This document shows positions 8,023-16,832 of a DNA stretch of 64,000 nt, piece by piece (within the stretch, counting starts at the first letter, position 1; each line of letters starts with the position of its first letter). The DNA is from G963665495 sp963677785 (GTDB taxonomy: Bacteria > Desulfobacterota > Desulfovibrionia > Desulfovibrionales > Desulfovibrionaceae), in the NCBI GenBank assembly GCA_963677785.2, contig CAXXDH010000003.1:186001-250000 (forward strand), written 5' to 3'. The notes under the pieces were generated by a model. It worked only from the letters and a program-made list of their open reading frames with translations. It did no database searches and was not told the DNA's origin. The position numbers were made by a program, and so were the translations under genes.

Positions 8023-9486
8023 ATGAACACCACCTTTTCACGTTCTTTTCTACGCTTTCTTCTCCTGCTGGCGCTTTGCGCGTGCTGCTCCTGCCAGGCT
8101 GTGAAATCCTCCTCTTCTTCGGTAGCACCGCCCAAAGCCACCACCGAAAGCGAACGCCTGGGAGATTCGCTGATGGAAACCGGCCGTATCGAACAGGCCG
8201 TGGCCGAGTACGACCGGGCGCTTGCGGATGGAGCGGACAAGGCTTCCATAGCTTATCGCAAAGGCTTCGCCTATTTCAACGAGGGGCAATGGAAAAAAGC
8301 CCTGGACCTTTTCCAGGACGCCATCAGCCTTGATCCAGAGATGGCCATCGCCTACGAAGGCGCCGGCATCGCCTCCTTTCAGCTCGGCCATTTCAACCAG
8401 GCCGCGGATTATTTCATCGACGTCATGGAGCGCGCCCCCGACCATTGGGTATCCTACGCCTTTATGGCAGGGGTCCTCGCCGCGAAAAAAAATACACGGG
8501 GCTCGCGTGAAATGCACCGCAAGGCCCTGAAAGTGGCCGGGAAAGACCAGTTCCGCCAGGTAAACGCGCTGCTCGCCGAAACCTACAAACGCGGGGAATA
8601 TCTCGTACGTACGGGCATGTATAAACCGGGAAGAACGGAACCGCGCCAGACAAATGCAACGCACGCCCCCCATGGGGAAACGCAGCCCCAGGAACAGGCG
8701 CAGGCGGATGAGACGGCAAACGGCAATGTCTACCGTTCGGTCCAAACCCTGAGCCCGGAAAAAAAAGAAAAAATCCGCCAGGAGATGCTGGCCAGACTGA
8801 ACAAAGCCAAGCACAGCGCGGCAAACCCCGAATCCGGACATGAAAAGGCCGCTGCGCCTGAACTCCAAACCCAAAAATCCAACCTGAAAATAACGCCTTT
8901 GGATGAGGACGAGGTCCAGGCCTTGTTGCGCGCCCACAAAACAGGCCAGATCAAGCAACGACTCGCGGAAGAATTACCAGACACGACCAACACGTCAGAT
9001 GCGCCAGAAACTGCGGGCACGGCAAACGAGGACCTGCCATCCGCCGAACCTGACGCAGCGCCCTCCGCAACAGAAACGACCCAGGCAGAACCAGCCCAGG
9101 CGGAAGACACCCCGGCAGAAACCCATGGTCCGGATTCCTTTGTCACTAACAGCCGGCAACTGGTGACCGCTCCGGTGATTCCATCCGGGTACGACTCTGC
9201 CGCTTCGCCGGACAACGCATTCATGCGCGAACTGCCACAATCAGGATACTCCGCCATGGAAAGCTCTTTTCCCGAGAGCGGGATGGCCGTGGACCGGGCC
9301 AGGGAACTCCAGGCCAAAGGATTGGAACCTTACGTCGCACCGGTCCACCTGGGAGACCGCGGCACCTGGTACCGGGTCATGTTCGGGCCCTATGCCTCCA
9401 GAAAGAAAGCCAAAGCGATGCGCAACCGGCTGGCAAAACAATATGGCCTGACCAAAGCCATAGTTATCAAACATACGCAGCACTAA
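8023..9486 (+). CDS. TPR and SPOR domain lipoprotein
   Basis: About 487 residues from the ATG at 8023 (GGAG five bases upstream). An N-terminal lipoprotein-type signal (LLLALCACCSCQA) should anchor it to a membrane. Three or four TPRs follow (about 45-170: AVAEYDRALADGADK, ALDLFQDAISLDPEMA). A long low-complexity region rich in Glu, Ala, Thr and Gln (190-395) leads to a C-terminal SPOR domain (about 405-487; GTWYRVMFGPYASRKKAK), which binds denuded glycan strands at the division septum. Septal or envelope function is therefore likely; the partner held by the TPRs is unknown. Acidic repeats such as AEPAQAEDTPAE are probably disordered. Confidence 0.8.
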   Translation: MNTTFSRSFLRFLLLLALCACCSCQAVKSSSSSVAPPKATTESERLGDSLMETGRIEQAVAEYDRALADGADKASIAYRKGFAYFNEGQWKKALDLFQDAISLDPEMAIAYEGAGIASFQLGHFNQAADYFIDVMERAPDHWVSYAFMAGVLAAKKNTRGSREMHRKALKVAGKDQFRQVNALLAETYKRGEYLVRTGMYKPGRTEPRQTNATHAPHGETQPQEQAQADETANGNVYRSVQTLSPEKKEKIRQEMLARLNKAKHSAANPESGHEKAAAPELQTQKSNLKITPLDEDEVQALLRAHKTGQIKQRLAEELPDTTNTSDAPETAGTANEDLPSAEPDAAPSATETTQAEPAQAEDTPAETHGPDSFVTNSRQLVTAPVIPSGYDSAASPDNAFMRELPQSGYSAMESSFPESGMAVDRARELQAKGLEPYVAPVHLGDRGTWYRVMFGPYASRKKAKAMRNRLAKQYGLTKAIVIKHTQH

Positions 9487-9531
9487 AGCTCGTACAGGAG
9501 GCTAACGAGGCCTTTCTATTACTGTTCCTTA

Positions 9532-9560
9532 TTGATACTACTGTTGATATGGTATATTAT
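9532..9560 (+). promoter_or_regulatory. Sigma-70 type promoter
   Basis: TTGATA (9532-9537), a 17-base spacer and TATTAT (9555-9560). It lies about 107 bases before the TPR/pseudo-receiver gene in a 180-base gap that is clearly more AT-rich than the flanking genes. Confidence 0.6.
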
Positions 9561-9666
9561 AGATACACACGGTTGCGGGAAAGAAATGTTTTTTTCCGAC
9601 TGCAGCCCTGTTTGACAGGCCTGTCCTGTTTTGATCCCCACGCACCAGCCCGGGCGGTTACAACGC

Positions 9667-11169
9667 ATGACCCAAACCAAGGTCCTTGTCGTCGACGAAG
9701 ATTCCAGCACATACGAGCTGATCTCGGGTCAGCAGCCTGATTCGCCTATTGAGGCCCAGTGCGTGATCACTCCGGAAGAGGCCGTAACCTTACTGGAGCG
9801 TTGGCAACCTGACGTCGTGGTGGCCAACGGCCAGCTCGCCAGGCAGAACGACTTTGCCCTGATCCAGAACCTCAAGGAAAAACAGCAAAACCAAAAACCG
9901 GCTATCGCTATCTGCAGCTCGCCTGCCGACGGGTCTCTGGTAGAGTTTCGCCTGCGTTTCAATATCCAGCATTTCCTGCAAAAACCCCTCGATTCCGCAA
10001 CGTTTATACAAAAACTTCTGGAATTCGCCGGTGCCGGGCTTCCCGAAGCGGTCCACGACGACATCGATCTGCAATTTGATCCCGCGCGTTCGCAACGCAA
10101 TGTACTGGACGTTGACGACGATTTTGTCGAGGACATCGAACACTACACCCAGGAACAACTCTCGCAGGACTTCAAAGATACCATGGGCGTTTTTTCCACC
10201 AGCAAGCCCGTGGTGATCGGCTACGGAACCACGACCCGCAAAATCCGCGTGAAAGAATACTGGTACGTCATACGCAACGGCGACAATTTTCTGGCCCAGG
10301 GCATCAACAGCGTCCATATTCCGTCTGGAGAAAAATTCAATGTAAGCAAAAAGGATCTGCTCAGCCAATATGATCCGGAAATGGACTATATGTACCAAAA
10401 GCTGCTGCCCGCCCTGCGCAACCTCGAAGGCACCCTTGCCAAAGGAGACCGCCACCGCAGCCGCATGGAACATTTCAGCGCCGAAATGGAATACAACGAG
10501 GCCCTGCGGATAGATGCGGATAATGTCCGCGCCACGTTCGGCCTGGGCCTGACCTATCTCGAACTCCAGGACTCCAAAAAAGCGGATGCGGTTTTCAAAA
10601 GCCTGATACACCTGGATGCGGCCTTCGACGAAGAGTATAAACACCTTTTCAACGAATTCGGCATCCAACTGCGCAAAAACAAAATGTTCGACCACGCCGT
10701 GCAATACTACAACCGGGCGCGCGAACTGAGCCGGGAGGATGAAAACATTTTTTTCAACCTTGCCAGGGCCTGGTACGAAAAAGGCGACTGGTCGAATTGC
10801 CTGCGGCATCTGGTGATCTGCCTGACCATGAACAAACAGCTGGAGGAGGCCCAGCGCTTTTGCAGGCATATTCTGCTCCTTTCGCTCAACGACGACCTCT
10901 GCAGAGAATTGAACAAGGCCACGTTGCCCACCGAAAACAGACGCTATGCCACCATGCTCGAAGAACTGCGCCAGGCTGCGGGCCTGACCGATGCGGACTG
11001 GAAAGCCCTGCAGGCCGAGGTGGCCGCTGACAAGAAAAAACGCAAAAAAGCCGCGGTTCGAAAAAAAGCCGCTCCCTCCGGCGAAGCCCGCCAAAAGGAG
11101 CGCTCCGCCAAGAAAAATGGCGGACAAAACGAGAACGGCAGCTCGGGTAAATACGTCATGCCCTTTTGA
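9667..11169 (+). CDS. Pseudo-receiver and TPR protein
   Basis: About 500 residues from the ATG at 9667; no strong Shine-Dalgarno is visible and an upstream ATG (9631) is possible. Residues 1-120 fold like a response-regulator receiver: acidic pocket VVDEDSS (Asp10, Glu11, Asp12), a conserved Lys in HFLQKP, and the beta-4 strand IAICSS. The phospho-acceptor position is Asn54 (VVVANGQLA) instead of Asp, so it cannot be phosphorylated in the usual way. A middle basic segment (about 150-230, VVIGYGTTTRKIRVKEYWY) precedes TPRs (about 255-410; ATFGLGLTYLELQDSKKAD). The C-terminus is a Lys/Ala-rich tail. It probably acts as a scaffold. It has its own promoter and is not clearly in an operon. Confidence 0.7.
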   Translation: MTQTKVLVVDEDSSTYELISGQQPDSPIEAQCVITPEEAVTLLERWQPDVVVANGQLARQNDFALIQNLKEKQQNQKPAIAICSSPADGSLVEFRLRFNIQHFLQKPLDSATFIQKLLEFAGAGLPEAVHDDIDLQFDPARSQRNVLDVDDDFVEDIEHYTQEQLSQDFKDTMGVFSTSKPVVIGYGTTTRKIRVKEYWYVIRNGDNFLAQGINSVHIPSGEKFNVSKKDLLSQYDPEMDYMYQKLLPALRNLEGTLAKGDRHRSRMEHFSAEMEYNEALRIDADNVRATFGLGLTYLELQDSKKADAVFKSLIHLDAAFDEEYKHLFNEFGIQLRKNKMFDHAVQYYNRARELSREDENIFFNLARAWYEKGDWSNCLRHLVICLTMNKQLEEAQRFCRHILLLSLNDDLCRELNKATLPTENRRYATMLEELRQAAGLTDADWKALQAEVAADKKKRKKAAVRKKAAPSGEARQKERSAKKNGGQNENGSSGKYVMPF

Positions 11170-11192
11170 GGCCATGCCGCAGCCTCGCCTCC

Positions 11193-12116
11193 TCACTTCT
11201 TTCTGATCACAGGCATTTTCCGCTCCGCCACCCGGCTGAATCGTTCGTGCGGGTAGCCCAGGGCGATCACGGCATATACTTTCTCCTCTTTTGGAATCCC
11301 CGCCTTTTGTTGAATTTTCGCGTCGTTTTCCATGGCCGCCACAACATAGCCGATCAGGCAACTGCCCAGTCCGAGCGTATGCGCGCCCAGCAGAATATTC
11401 TGGGTGGCCAGCATGGCGTCCTCAGCCGGGCAGCTGGCCCCCGGCGCGGAGCTCACGATAATCGCCGCCGGGGCTCCGTGAAACAGCCTGTCCTCGCCGC
11501 GCTTCTTCCAGGCCTCCAAAGCCGCGGATACAGCCCGGTAATATTCGCGGTGGTACTCCTCCAACTCGGGCTTGCCCGTATATTTCAATAGCAGGCGCAG
11601 CCAGGATTTATCCGCCATCCGATTCAATTTCATGAAAAACGCGGATACGCTCTGCGCCAGGGAAAGTACTGCCTCACGGCTTGAAAGCAGCGTGAAAGCC
11701 CAGCGCTGGCTGTTGGTGCCGGAAGGCGCGGTAATGCCAATTTTGACCAGGTCTTCCAGCAGGCTCAGGGGAACGGGCCGGTCCGCGTAATTCCTGCAGG
11801 ATCGGCGCGAAGCCAGCAACCGTACCAATTGCGCTACGTCCGATCCGCCGTGGGGCAGCCAGCGCGTGTCCGCCGTAAAATGGACGAATCGCATGGTTTC
11901 CGGATCCAGGCAATCCACCCGGACGGCCTGTTCCGGACAGGCGGCCAGGCAATGGCCGCAGCCCAGGCAATCGCCTATGCCCTCCACCTGGCAGGCCTTT
12001 GCATAGCCCTCGGCATCCGTTTGCAAGACAATCCGGCGCATGGGGCAAACCCGCACGCACGTACCGCACCCTTTGCACGCACCTGCGTCTATGGTGCATA
12101 TAAACTCGTCGTTCAT
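11193..12116 (-). CDS. Ferredoxin-nitroreductase fusion protein
   Basis: 307 residues with two modules. Residues 1-65 are a bacterial-type ferredoxin with two [4Fe-4S] motifs, CKGCGTCVRVCP and CLGCGHCLAACP. Residues about 95-307 are an FMN-dependent nitroreductase: the family's opening RRSCRNYADRPV, the APSGTNSQRW FMN-binding loop, and GLGSCLIGYV near the end. Such proteins reduce nitro or other organic acceptors, or serve as ferredoxin-linked oxidoreductases, in anaerobes; the real substrate is unknown. The ATG is preceded by AAGGA. It is divergent from the flavoredoxin gene across a 373-base gap, so both redox genes may share control. Confidence 0.88.
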   Translation of the reverse strand: MNDEFICTIDAGACKGCGTCVRVCPMRRIVLQTDAEGYAKACQVEGIGDCLGCGHCLAACPEQAVRVDCLDPETMRFVHFTADTRWLPHGGSDVAQLVRLLASRRSCRNYADRPVPLSLLEDLVKIGITAPSGTNSQRWAFTLLSSREAVLSLAQSVSAFFMKLNRMADKSWLRLLLKYTGKPELEEYHREYYRAVSAALEAWKKRGEDRLFHGAPAAIIVSSAPGASCPAEDAMLATQNILLGAHTLGLGSCLIGYVVAAMENDAKIQQKAGIPKEEKVYAVIALGYPHERFSRVAERKMPVIRKK

Positions 12117-12489
12117 GTCGTTCCTTCTGTTTACAGTCGCTCGAGCATTTTATAAAAATCAACAAGGCGCCATGGCCGCACGCGTTTGTCCGGCCTCGCA
12201 ATTCGTTTTGGGGGAAATCGTGCCCGTCACCATGTTTTCTACCGGTTTTATCAATGCCGCACTCTGGAAAACAACTGACAGCATTTTCCCCAAAAAAAGT
12301 TCACCGACATCCCGTATTGCGTCGAACAACACAACGACTGCGAGCCTTGTCTGCAATTCGTGCGTGCTTTGATGCAAAAAATCAAGCGCAAAGGCGCTGT
12401 TGCCCGAGCCGGCACCCCGTACGCCCTGGAAAACCGGCCTTGAACCACAGCGAAGCACCTCTCTCTACACAACTATTTTGGAGGTAATT
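12117..12489. other. Divergent intergenic region between nitroreductase and flavoredoxin genes
   Basis: 373 bases with no gene that has a normal start. It must hold promoters in both directions, but no convincing -35/-10 pair was found. A 54-codon open frame on the plus strand (12279-12443) ends 46 bases before flavoredoxin, contains two CxxC-like cysteine pairs and lacks ATG, GTG or TTG at its head; it may be a gene remnant. Confidence 0.4.
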
Positions 12490-13077
12490 GTGAAAACATC
12501 CCTTGGAGCAAAAACCATTCTTCTGCCCACCCCGGTTCTGGTGGTCGGCACTTACGACAACATCGGCACCCCCAATATCATGACCGCCGCCTGGGGCGGC
12601 ATCTGCTGTTCCAAGCCCCCGGCAATCAACGTCTGTCTGCGAGCAGCCACGTATTCGTACGCCTGCATTGTCGAACAAAAAGCCTTTACCGTGAACATCC
12701 CGTCCAAGGCGCAGGCCGAACAGGCCGACTTCGCCGGCATGGCTTCCGGCCGGGACATGAACAAATTCGAATTGACCGGCCTGACTCCTGAAAAAAGCAC
12801 GCTCGTCAACGCCCCCATCATCAAGGAATTTCCCATGTGTGTGGAATGCTCGCTGATGCATACGCTCGAGATCGGCCTGCACACCCTGTTCGTGGGCGAA
12901 GTTATCGACGTCAAAGTGGCGCAGGAATGTCTGGACGATTCGGGAAAACTGGACCCTGCCAAGGTGGATCCCATCAGTTTCGCTCCGGAAAAACGCGCAT
13001 ATTACACTATGGGCGACATGGTGGGAAAAGCCTTTTCCATCGGGTCGAAATATCTCCCGAAACCTGAAAAAGGATAG
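12490..13077 (+). CDS. Flavoredoxin (flavin reductase family)
   Basis: 195 residues from GTG at 12490, chosen because TTTTGGAGG lies directly upstream and because the protein then starts at the same point as Desulfovibrio flavoredoxins. Conserved parts are PVLVVGTYD, the FMN-binding region MTAAWGGICCS, FTVNIPS, and EIGLHTLFVGEVIDV. Known members are FMN-binding proteins of the flavin reductase-like fold; in Desulfovibrio gigas flavoredoxin takes part in electron transfer from hydrogenase to thiosulfate reduction. Cytoplasmic. It is read alone and is divergent from the ferredoxin-nitroreductase. Two TTACAGTAA boxes follow in the next gap. Confidence 0.88.
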   Translation: MKTSLGAKTILLPTPVLVVGTYDNIGTPNIMTAAWGGICCSKPPAINVCLRAATYSYACIVEQKAFTVNIPSKAQAEQADFAGMASGRDMNKFELTGLTPEKSTLVNAPIIKEFPMCVECSLMHTLEIGLHTLFVGEVIDVKVAQECLDDSGKLDPAKVDPISFAPEKRAYYTMGDMVGKAFSIGSKYLPKPEKG

Positions 13078-13226
13078 AAAATTACAGTAATAAGGCAATA
13101 CCGTGTTTTTTTCCGCTTCCTCTTTCATCTCAAGAAAGATTTTGCTACCTGATGTTAATGACCTTCCGGCCATGCTCTCTTGGTTTGCGCAAAAGCAGGA
13201 AAATTTACAGTAACGAGGTCCGCGAT

Positions 13227-13436
13227 ATGAAAAACAAAATCACTGATCTGAACGCCACAGTGGTGGATTTCATTTTGAACAATACGCAAATCATCAGTTA
13301 CTTCGAACGATTTGAAAATGATGCGGATTTGTTGGAAGACAAACTTGAAGAATTTTGTTCGGAAATGGACGCCATTCTCGAAGAACTTGTGGAAGAACTG
13401 GATCTGGAGGAAGAAGAAGGCGAAGACGACTATTAG
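13227..13436 (+). CDS. Small acidic protein of unknown function
   Basis: 69 residues from the ATG at 13227, which has GAGG upstream; a longer frame upstream is not supported by a ribosome site. The protein is very acidic, especially at the end (ELDLEEEEGEDDY), with an amphipathic helical middle (FENDADLLEDKLEEFCSEM) and one cysteine. No family is recognised. It might be a protein-protein interaction module. A perfect 14-bp inverted repeat lies 28 bases after its stop, and two TTACAGTAA boxes lie before it. Confidence 0.6.
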   Translation: MKNKITDLNATVVDFILNNTQIISYFERFENDADLLEDKLEEFCSEMDAILEELVEELDLEEEEGEDDY

Positions 13437-13463
13437 CGCATTTTCGCCTTGAAACAAGGCTCA

Positions 13464-13494
13464 TTCATGAAACAATTTCCAATTGTTTCATGAA
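13464..13494. repeat. Perfect 14-bp inverted repeat, AT-rich
   Basis: TTCATGAAACAATT, loop TCC, then AATTGTTTCATGAA. It sits between the acidic-protein gene and the convergent kinase gene. No T-run follows on either strand, so it is either a weak two-way terminator or an operator-like site. Confidence 0.6.
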
Positions 13495-13572
13495 AATACA
13501 TAAGAGCCTCTAAACCTTTTCAAGGTTGATACGCTCTAAAAGCACGCCACAACTGTTCGCGGATACCTGATC

Positions 13573-13614
13573 AAAATCACCCTGCTCTCCGTCCAAGCCG
13601 TACGGAGAGCAGGG
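13573..13614 (-). terminator. Rho-independent terminator of the hybrid kinase gene
   Basis: CCCTGCTCTCCGT (13580-13592) pairs perfectly with ACGGAGAGCAGGG (13602-13614), with a nine-base loop. On the minus strand the stem is followed by TGATTTTG. It begins three bases after the kinase stop codon. Confidence 0.8.
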
Positions 13615-13616
13615 AA

Positions 13617-16469
13617 CTATTCCGAAAGCCGGTTTGCGTTTGCGACCACCACCGCCAGCTTTTGCTGCAGCGTATCCAGCAACCCACTTACGGCAGCGGC
13701 ATCCGGTTGTTTGCCGTCCAGCGCGACATCCAGCGTGCTTGCCGCGGAATTGAGGGCATAAGCCGAAATATTCGCACTGGCCCCTTTCAACATATGCACC
13801 TGGCGCCTGAGTTCCTCGTAATCTCCCGCTTGCAACAGCGTCTCGAACGTTGTGCCGATTTCACCATAGAGCGTTGCAAATCCCCGCACCAGGTTGCAAT
13901 AAAAACTCCATTTGCCTCCCAGCCGTTCTTCGGCATCCTTAAGATCCATTTCAGGCAATGAAACCCCTTCCGGAAAACTGTTTGTTCTTGCCGACGGAAT
14001 CGATTCCGTTTGCTTTGCCGGCAATCTGCCGCTTCTGGTCAGGGTTTTTTCCATGGTTGCGTACAGTTCGCGCCGCTTGACCGGTTTGGACAAATAATAG
14101 TCCATGCCGGCTTCCAGGCAACGCGCTTCGTCGCCTTCCAGAGCGAAAGCCGTCAACGCGATCACAGGCAGAGTACGCAGCCCCAGGTCCTGCTTAATGA
14201 TTCCTGTTGCCTTCAAACCGTCCATGGACGGCATCTGCACATCCATCAATGCGATATCGTACTTTTTTTTCTTTGCAAGCTCCACGGCAGCAAGGCCGTT
14301 GTCGGCCGTATCCACCGAGCATCCGGCTTGCTCGAGTAGCTCCCTGACGATGAGCTGATTGACAGGGCTGTCTTCGGCCAACAACACCGAGACACCGGTA
14401 AAGGGCGTATCGGAGGGTTCTTCCTCCGCAAACACGTTGAGAGAATAGCTTTTGGCTCCGTCCTTACAGGCCGCGTACAACTCGCATCTACGCGGCGGAC
14501 TCAAAATACTCCGCAGAGGAAGCGGTGATTGCGGCAAGGAAGTGCCAGGCTTGAGCAACACGAATATCTCTGGCAGCCGTTCTTTGGGAAAGCTCTCCAA
14601 TACGGGCAACACCGTCTGCAATACGTCGGCGTCGACAAAAACTGTGGCCTGCAGGTTCCGAGGCATTTTCTCAAGCAGCGTTCCGAGCCGTTCCGCCTGG
14701 CAGTCGCGGCCCTTCAGCCCGAATTCCTGCAGTCTTTTTTTCAATGCCCGGCAGAGATCCGGCTTGGGCGTTACCAGCACCATCAACTTGTCTGAGTGGG
14801 CCAGCAGGCCGTTTTTCAAAATCTGCGGCGGCGTATTCGACGACGACAAGGGGATGGCGACAGTGAACAAACTGCCGGCTCCGGGACTACTCTCAACGGA
14901 CAGCTCGCCCCCCATCAGCTGGGTCAGCTTGAGACAGATGGTCAGCCCGAGTCCGGTGCCTCCATATTTGCGGGATATGGATCCGTCGGCCTGAGTAAAG
15001 CAGTTGAACAGGTCTTTTATCTTTTCTTTCGAAATGCCTATGCCCGTGTCTTGTACCCTAACCACGCAATATTCCTGTCCGTCCTGTTCGCGGCGCTCGG
15101 CGTACAAGGTGATGCTGCCCTGCTCCGTAAATTTGAGCGCATTGCTGAGCAGATTGACCAGAATCTGCTTAAAACGCGTGGAATCGCCTATGAGTATTTC
15201 CGGCAAATCAGAGGCCCAGTCCACAGACAAGTCCAAACCTTTGGCGGCTGTCAGTTCCCGAAACAGTTCCAACAGCGAATCAATCAGAGAAAACAGGTTG
15301 AAGGGGATCTGTTCCAGGGGCATTTTGCCCGCTTCAATCTTGGAAAAATCCAGAATATTATTGATCAATTCCAGCAAAACCGCACTGGAATTCTGAATAA
15401 TTTCAACATATTCAGCCTGCTTTTCCGTTGGTTCCTCACGCAGCAGCAAGTCTCCGGCGCCAACAATGACATTAAGCGGCGTACGGATTTCATGGCTCAT
15501 GTTTGCGAGAAACTCGCCCTTGGCCTTGTTGGCCTGTTCGGCGCTTTCTTTCGCATGCACCAGCTCCCGCTGCATCCGGGTAACAGCGGTAATATCCACA
15601 CCGATGCCCATGATGCAATTCACTGCGCCGGTATGATCCAGCACCGGAATGGCGTAATATTCGAGCCAGACAATCTGACCGAAGCGGCGTATGAACCGTT
15701 TGCGCAGCAGATAGCTATCAATTTCCCTGTCCAGCAACGCATAAAAATTCGCTTTGAATTGAGCGCGGTCTTCCTGATGAACATACTCGAAAAATGACGT
15801 GCCAATAATACCTTCTGGGCTATCCTGGCCCAGCATTTCCACCCAGCGCTGATTGCACTCAACAATCCGTCCTTCGACGTCCAGAATGCTCACACACCCC
15901 ATGGAGGAGTGAAAAAGCGATTCATAGCGGGCACGGCTCTGCTGCAGCGCGCGTTCGGTTTGCTTGCGCTGCGTATAATCCAGAGAAACGCCCAGGATGG
16001 CGGTTTTGCCTTCGCTTATGAGGAAGGGAACCTTGATGGTTTTCAGCAAACGCTGTTCCCCTGAAGCATCCGTGAAAATATGCTCCATGCTCTGACGCGT
16101 CGTGCCTCCTACAGCAATCTCGCGGTCTTCCTCCAGAAACAGATCCAATTCTTCCTTATCCGGATGCCAGTCCTGCTGCAGGGTTCCCGTCAGCTGTTCC
16201 ACCGTCGTATTGTAAACCTGGGCCATGGTCTGATTGGCAAGCAAATACCGTCCATCGCCATCTTTGACATAAATCATGTGCGGAACGGAATCGATAATCT
16301 GATGCAGCAGATCCAGGCGGAATGAATATGTTACGGTTGATTGAAAAACCTGCGCCTCGAGTTCCTGAACTCTGGTCTTAAGCCGCGCGTTTTCTTCGCG
16401 AAGCAACTGCAGGCTTTCTTGCGATTCCGGTTGGCCGGAAGATTGCGGACCATTGTCATGCGCGGACAT
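13617..16469 (-). CDS. Hybrid sensor histidine kinase (PAS-PAS-HisKA-HATPase-REC-HPt)
   Basis: About 950 residues, taking the ATG at 16469 (GGG upstream) rather than the one 21 bases earlier. No membrane segment or signal peptide, so cytoplasmic. Order: coiled coil (about 15-45), PAS1 (about 55-175; MIYVKDGDGRYLLANQ), PAS2 (about 185-305; GCVSILDVEGRIVECN), HisKA with the phosphorylated His in NMSHEIRTPLN (near 322), HATPase with N, G1 and G2 boxes (DTGIGIS, GGTGLGL), a degenerate receiver-like stretch (about 560-680), a full receiver with Asp in ALMDVQMPSMDG (near 740), and an HPt domain with His in VHMLKGASAN (near 890). It can run a complete phosphorelay by itself. No partner regulator is adjacent. 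A terminator follows. Confidence 0.9.
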   Translation of the reverse strand: MSAHDNGPQSSGQPESQESLQLLREENARLKTRVQELEAQVFQSTVTYSFRLDLLHQIIDSVPHMIYVKDGDGRYLLANQTMAQVYNTTVEQLTGTLQQDWHPDKEELDLFLEEDREIAVGGTTRQSMEHIFTDASGEQRLLKTIKVPFLISEGKTAILGVSLDYTQRKQTERALQQSRARYESLFHSSMGCVSILDVEGRIVECNQRWVEMLGQDSPEGIIGTSFFEYVHQEDRAQFKANFYALLDREIDSYLLRKRFIRRFGQIVWLEYYAIPVLDHTGAVNCIMGIGVDITAVTRMQRELVHAKESAEQANKAKGEFLANMSHEIRTPLNVIVGAGDLLLREEPTEKQAEYVEIIQNSSAVLLELINNILDFSKIEAGKMPLEQIPFNLFSLIDSLLELFRELTAAKGLDLSVDWASDLPEILIGDSTRFKQILVNLLSNALKFTEQGSITLYAERREQDGQEYCVVRVQDTGIGISKEKIKDLFNCFTQADGSISRKYGGTGLGLTICLKLTQLMGGELSVESSPGAGSLFTVAIPLSSSNTPPQILKNGLLAHSDKLMVLVTPKPDLCRALKKRLQEFGLKGRDCQAERLGTLLEKMPRNLQATVFVDADVLQTVLPVLESFPKERLPEIFVLLKPGTSLPQSPLPLRSILSPPRRCELYAACKDGAKSYSLNVFAEEEPSDTPFTGVSVLLAEDSPVNQLIVRELLEQAGCSVDTADNGLAAVELAKKKKYDIALMDVQMPSMDGLKATGIIKQDLGLRTLPVIALTAFALEGDEARCLEAGMDYYLSKPVKRRELYATMEKTLTRSGRLPAKQTESIPSARTNSFPEGVSLPEMDLKDAEERLGGKWSFYCNLVRGFATLYGEIGTTFETLLQAGDYEELRRQVHMLKGASANISAYALNSAASTLDVALDGKQPDAAAVSGLLDTLQQKLAVVVANANRLSE

Positions 16470-16832
16470 GAACCGGCCCTTTCTCTGCATTGTTTTTGCT
16501 TTGACAATTTAAGGCATACGCCATGTCGTTCTCCTTTTGCTCCCCAGCCGGGGTCCGGCGGGCGTATCGATTAGCTGCCCCCCCCTACTTCGCCTTGCAT
16601 CACGCCCCAATACTTTCTAAAAAAATTATACCATCAATTGCTGCAGTTCGAAAGTGAACAAAAATACAATCTAATTTGCAAAGCTGTAAAGACTGTTCGT
16701 AGAGCAGGAAGAATCTGAAAAGTCCCCGTAGACCATCATGAGGGAAAGTAGAAAAGTCAGAAGAAAAACTGTGAGGGGATATTGTTGCTCCCGGCAGGCG
16801 TATTCGGGGGCACCTGCCGGGCTGGAAAAAGC
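16470..16832. other. Intergenic region with a GC hairpin downstream of the FeS-protein gene
   Basis: 363 bases between the kinase start and the end of the redox operon. It should contain the kinase promoter. CCCGGCAGG (16790-16798) and CCTGCCGGG (16813-16821) form a 9-bp stem just after the FeS-protein stop on the minus strand; there is no T-run, so it is only a possible terminator. Confidence 0.45.
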
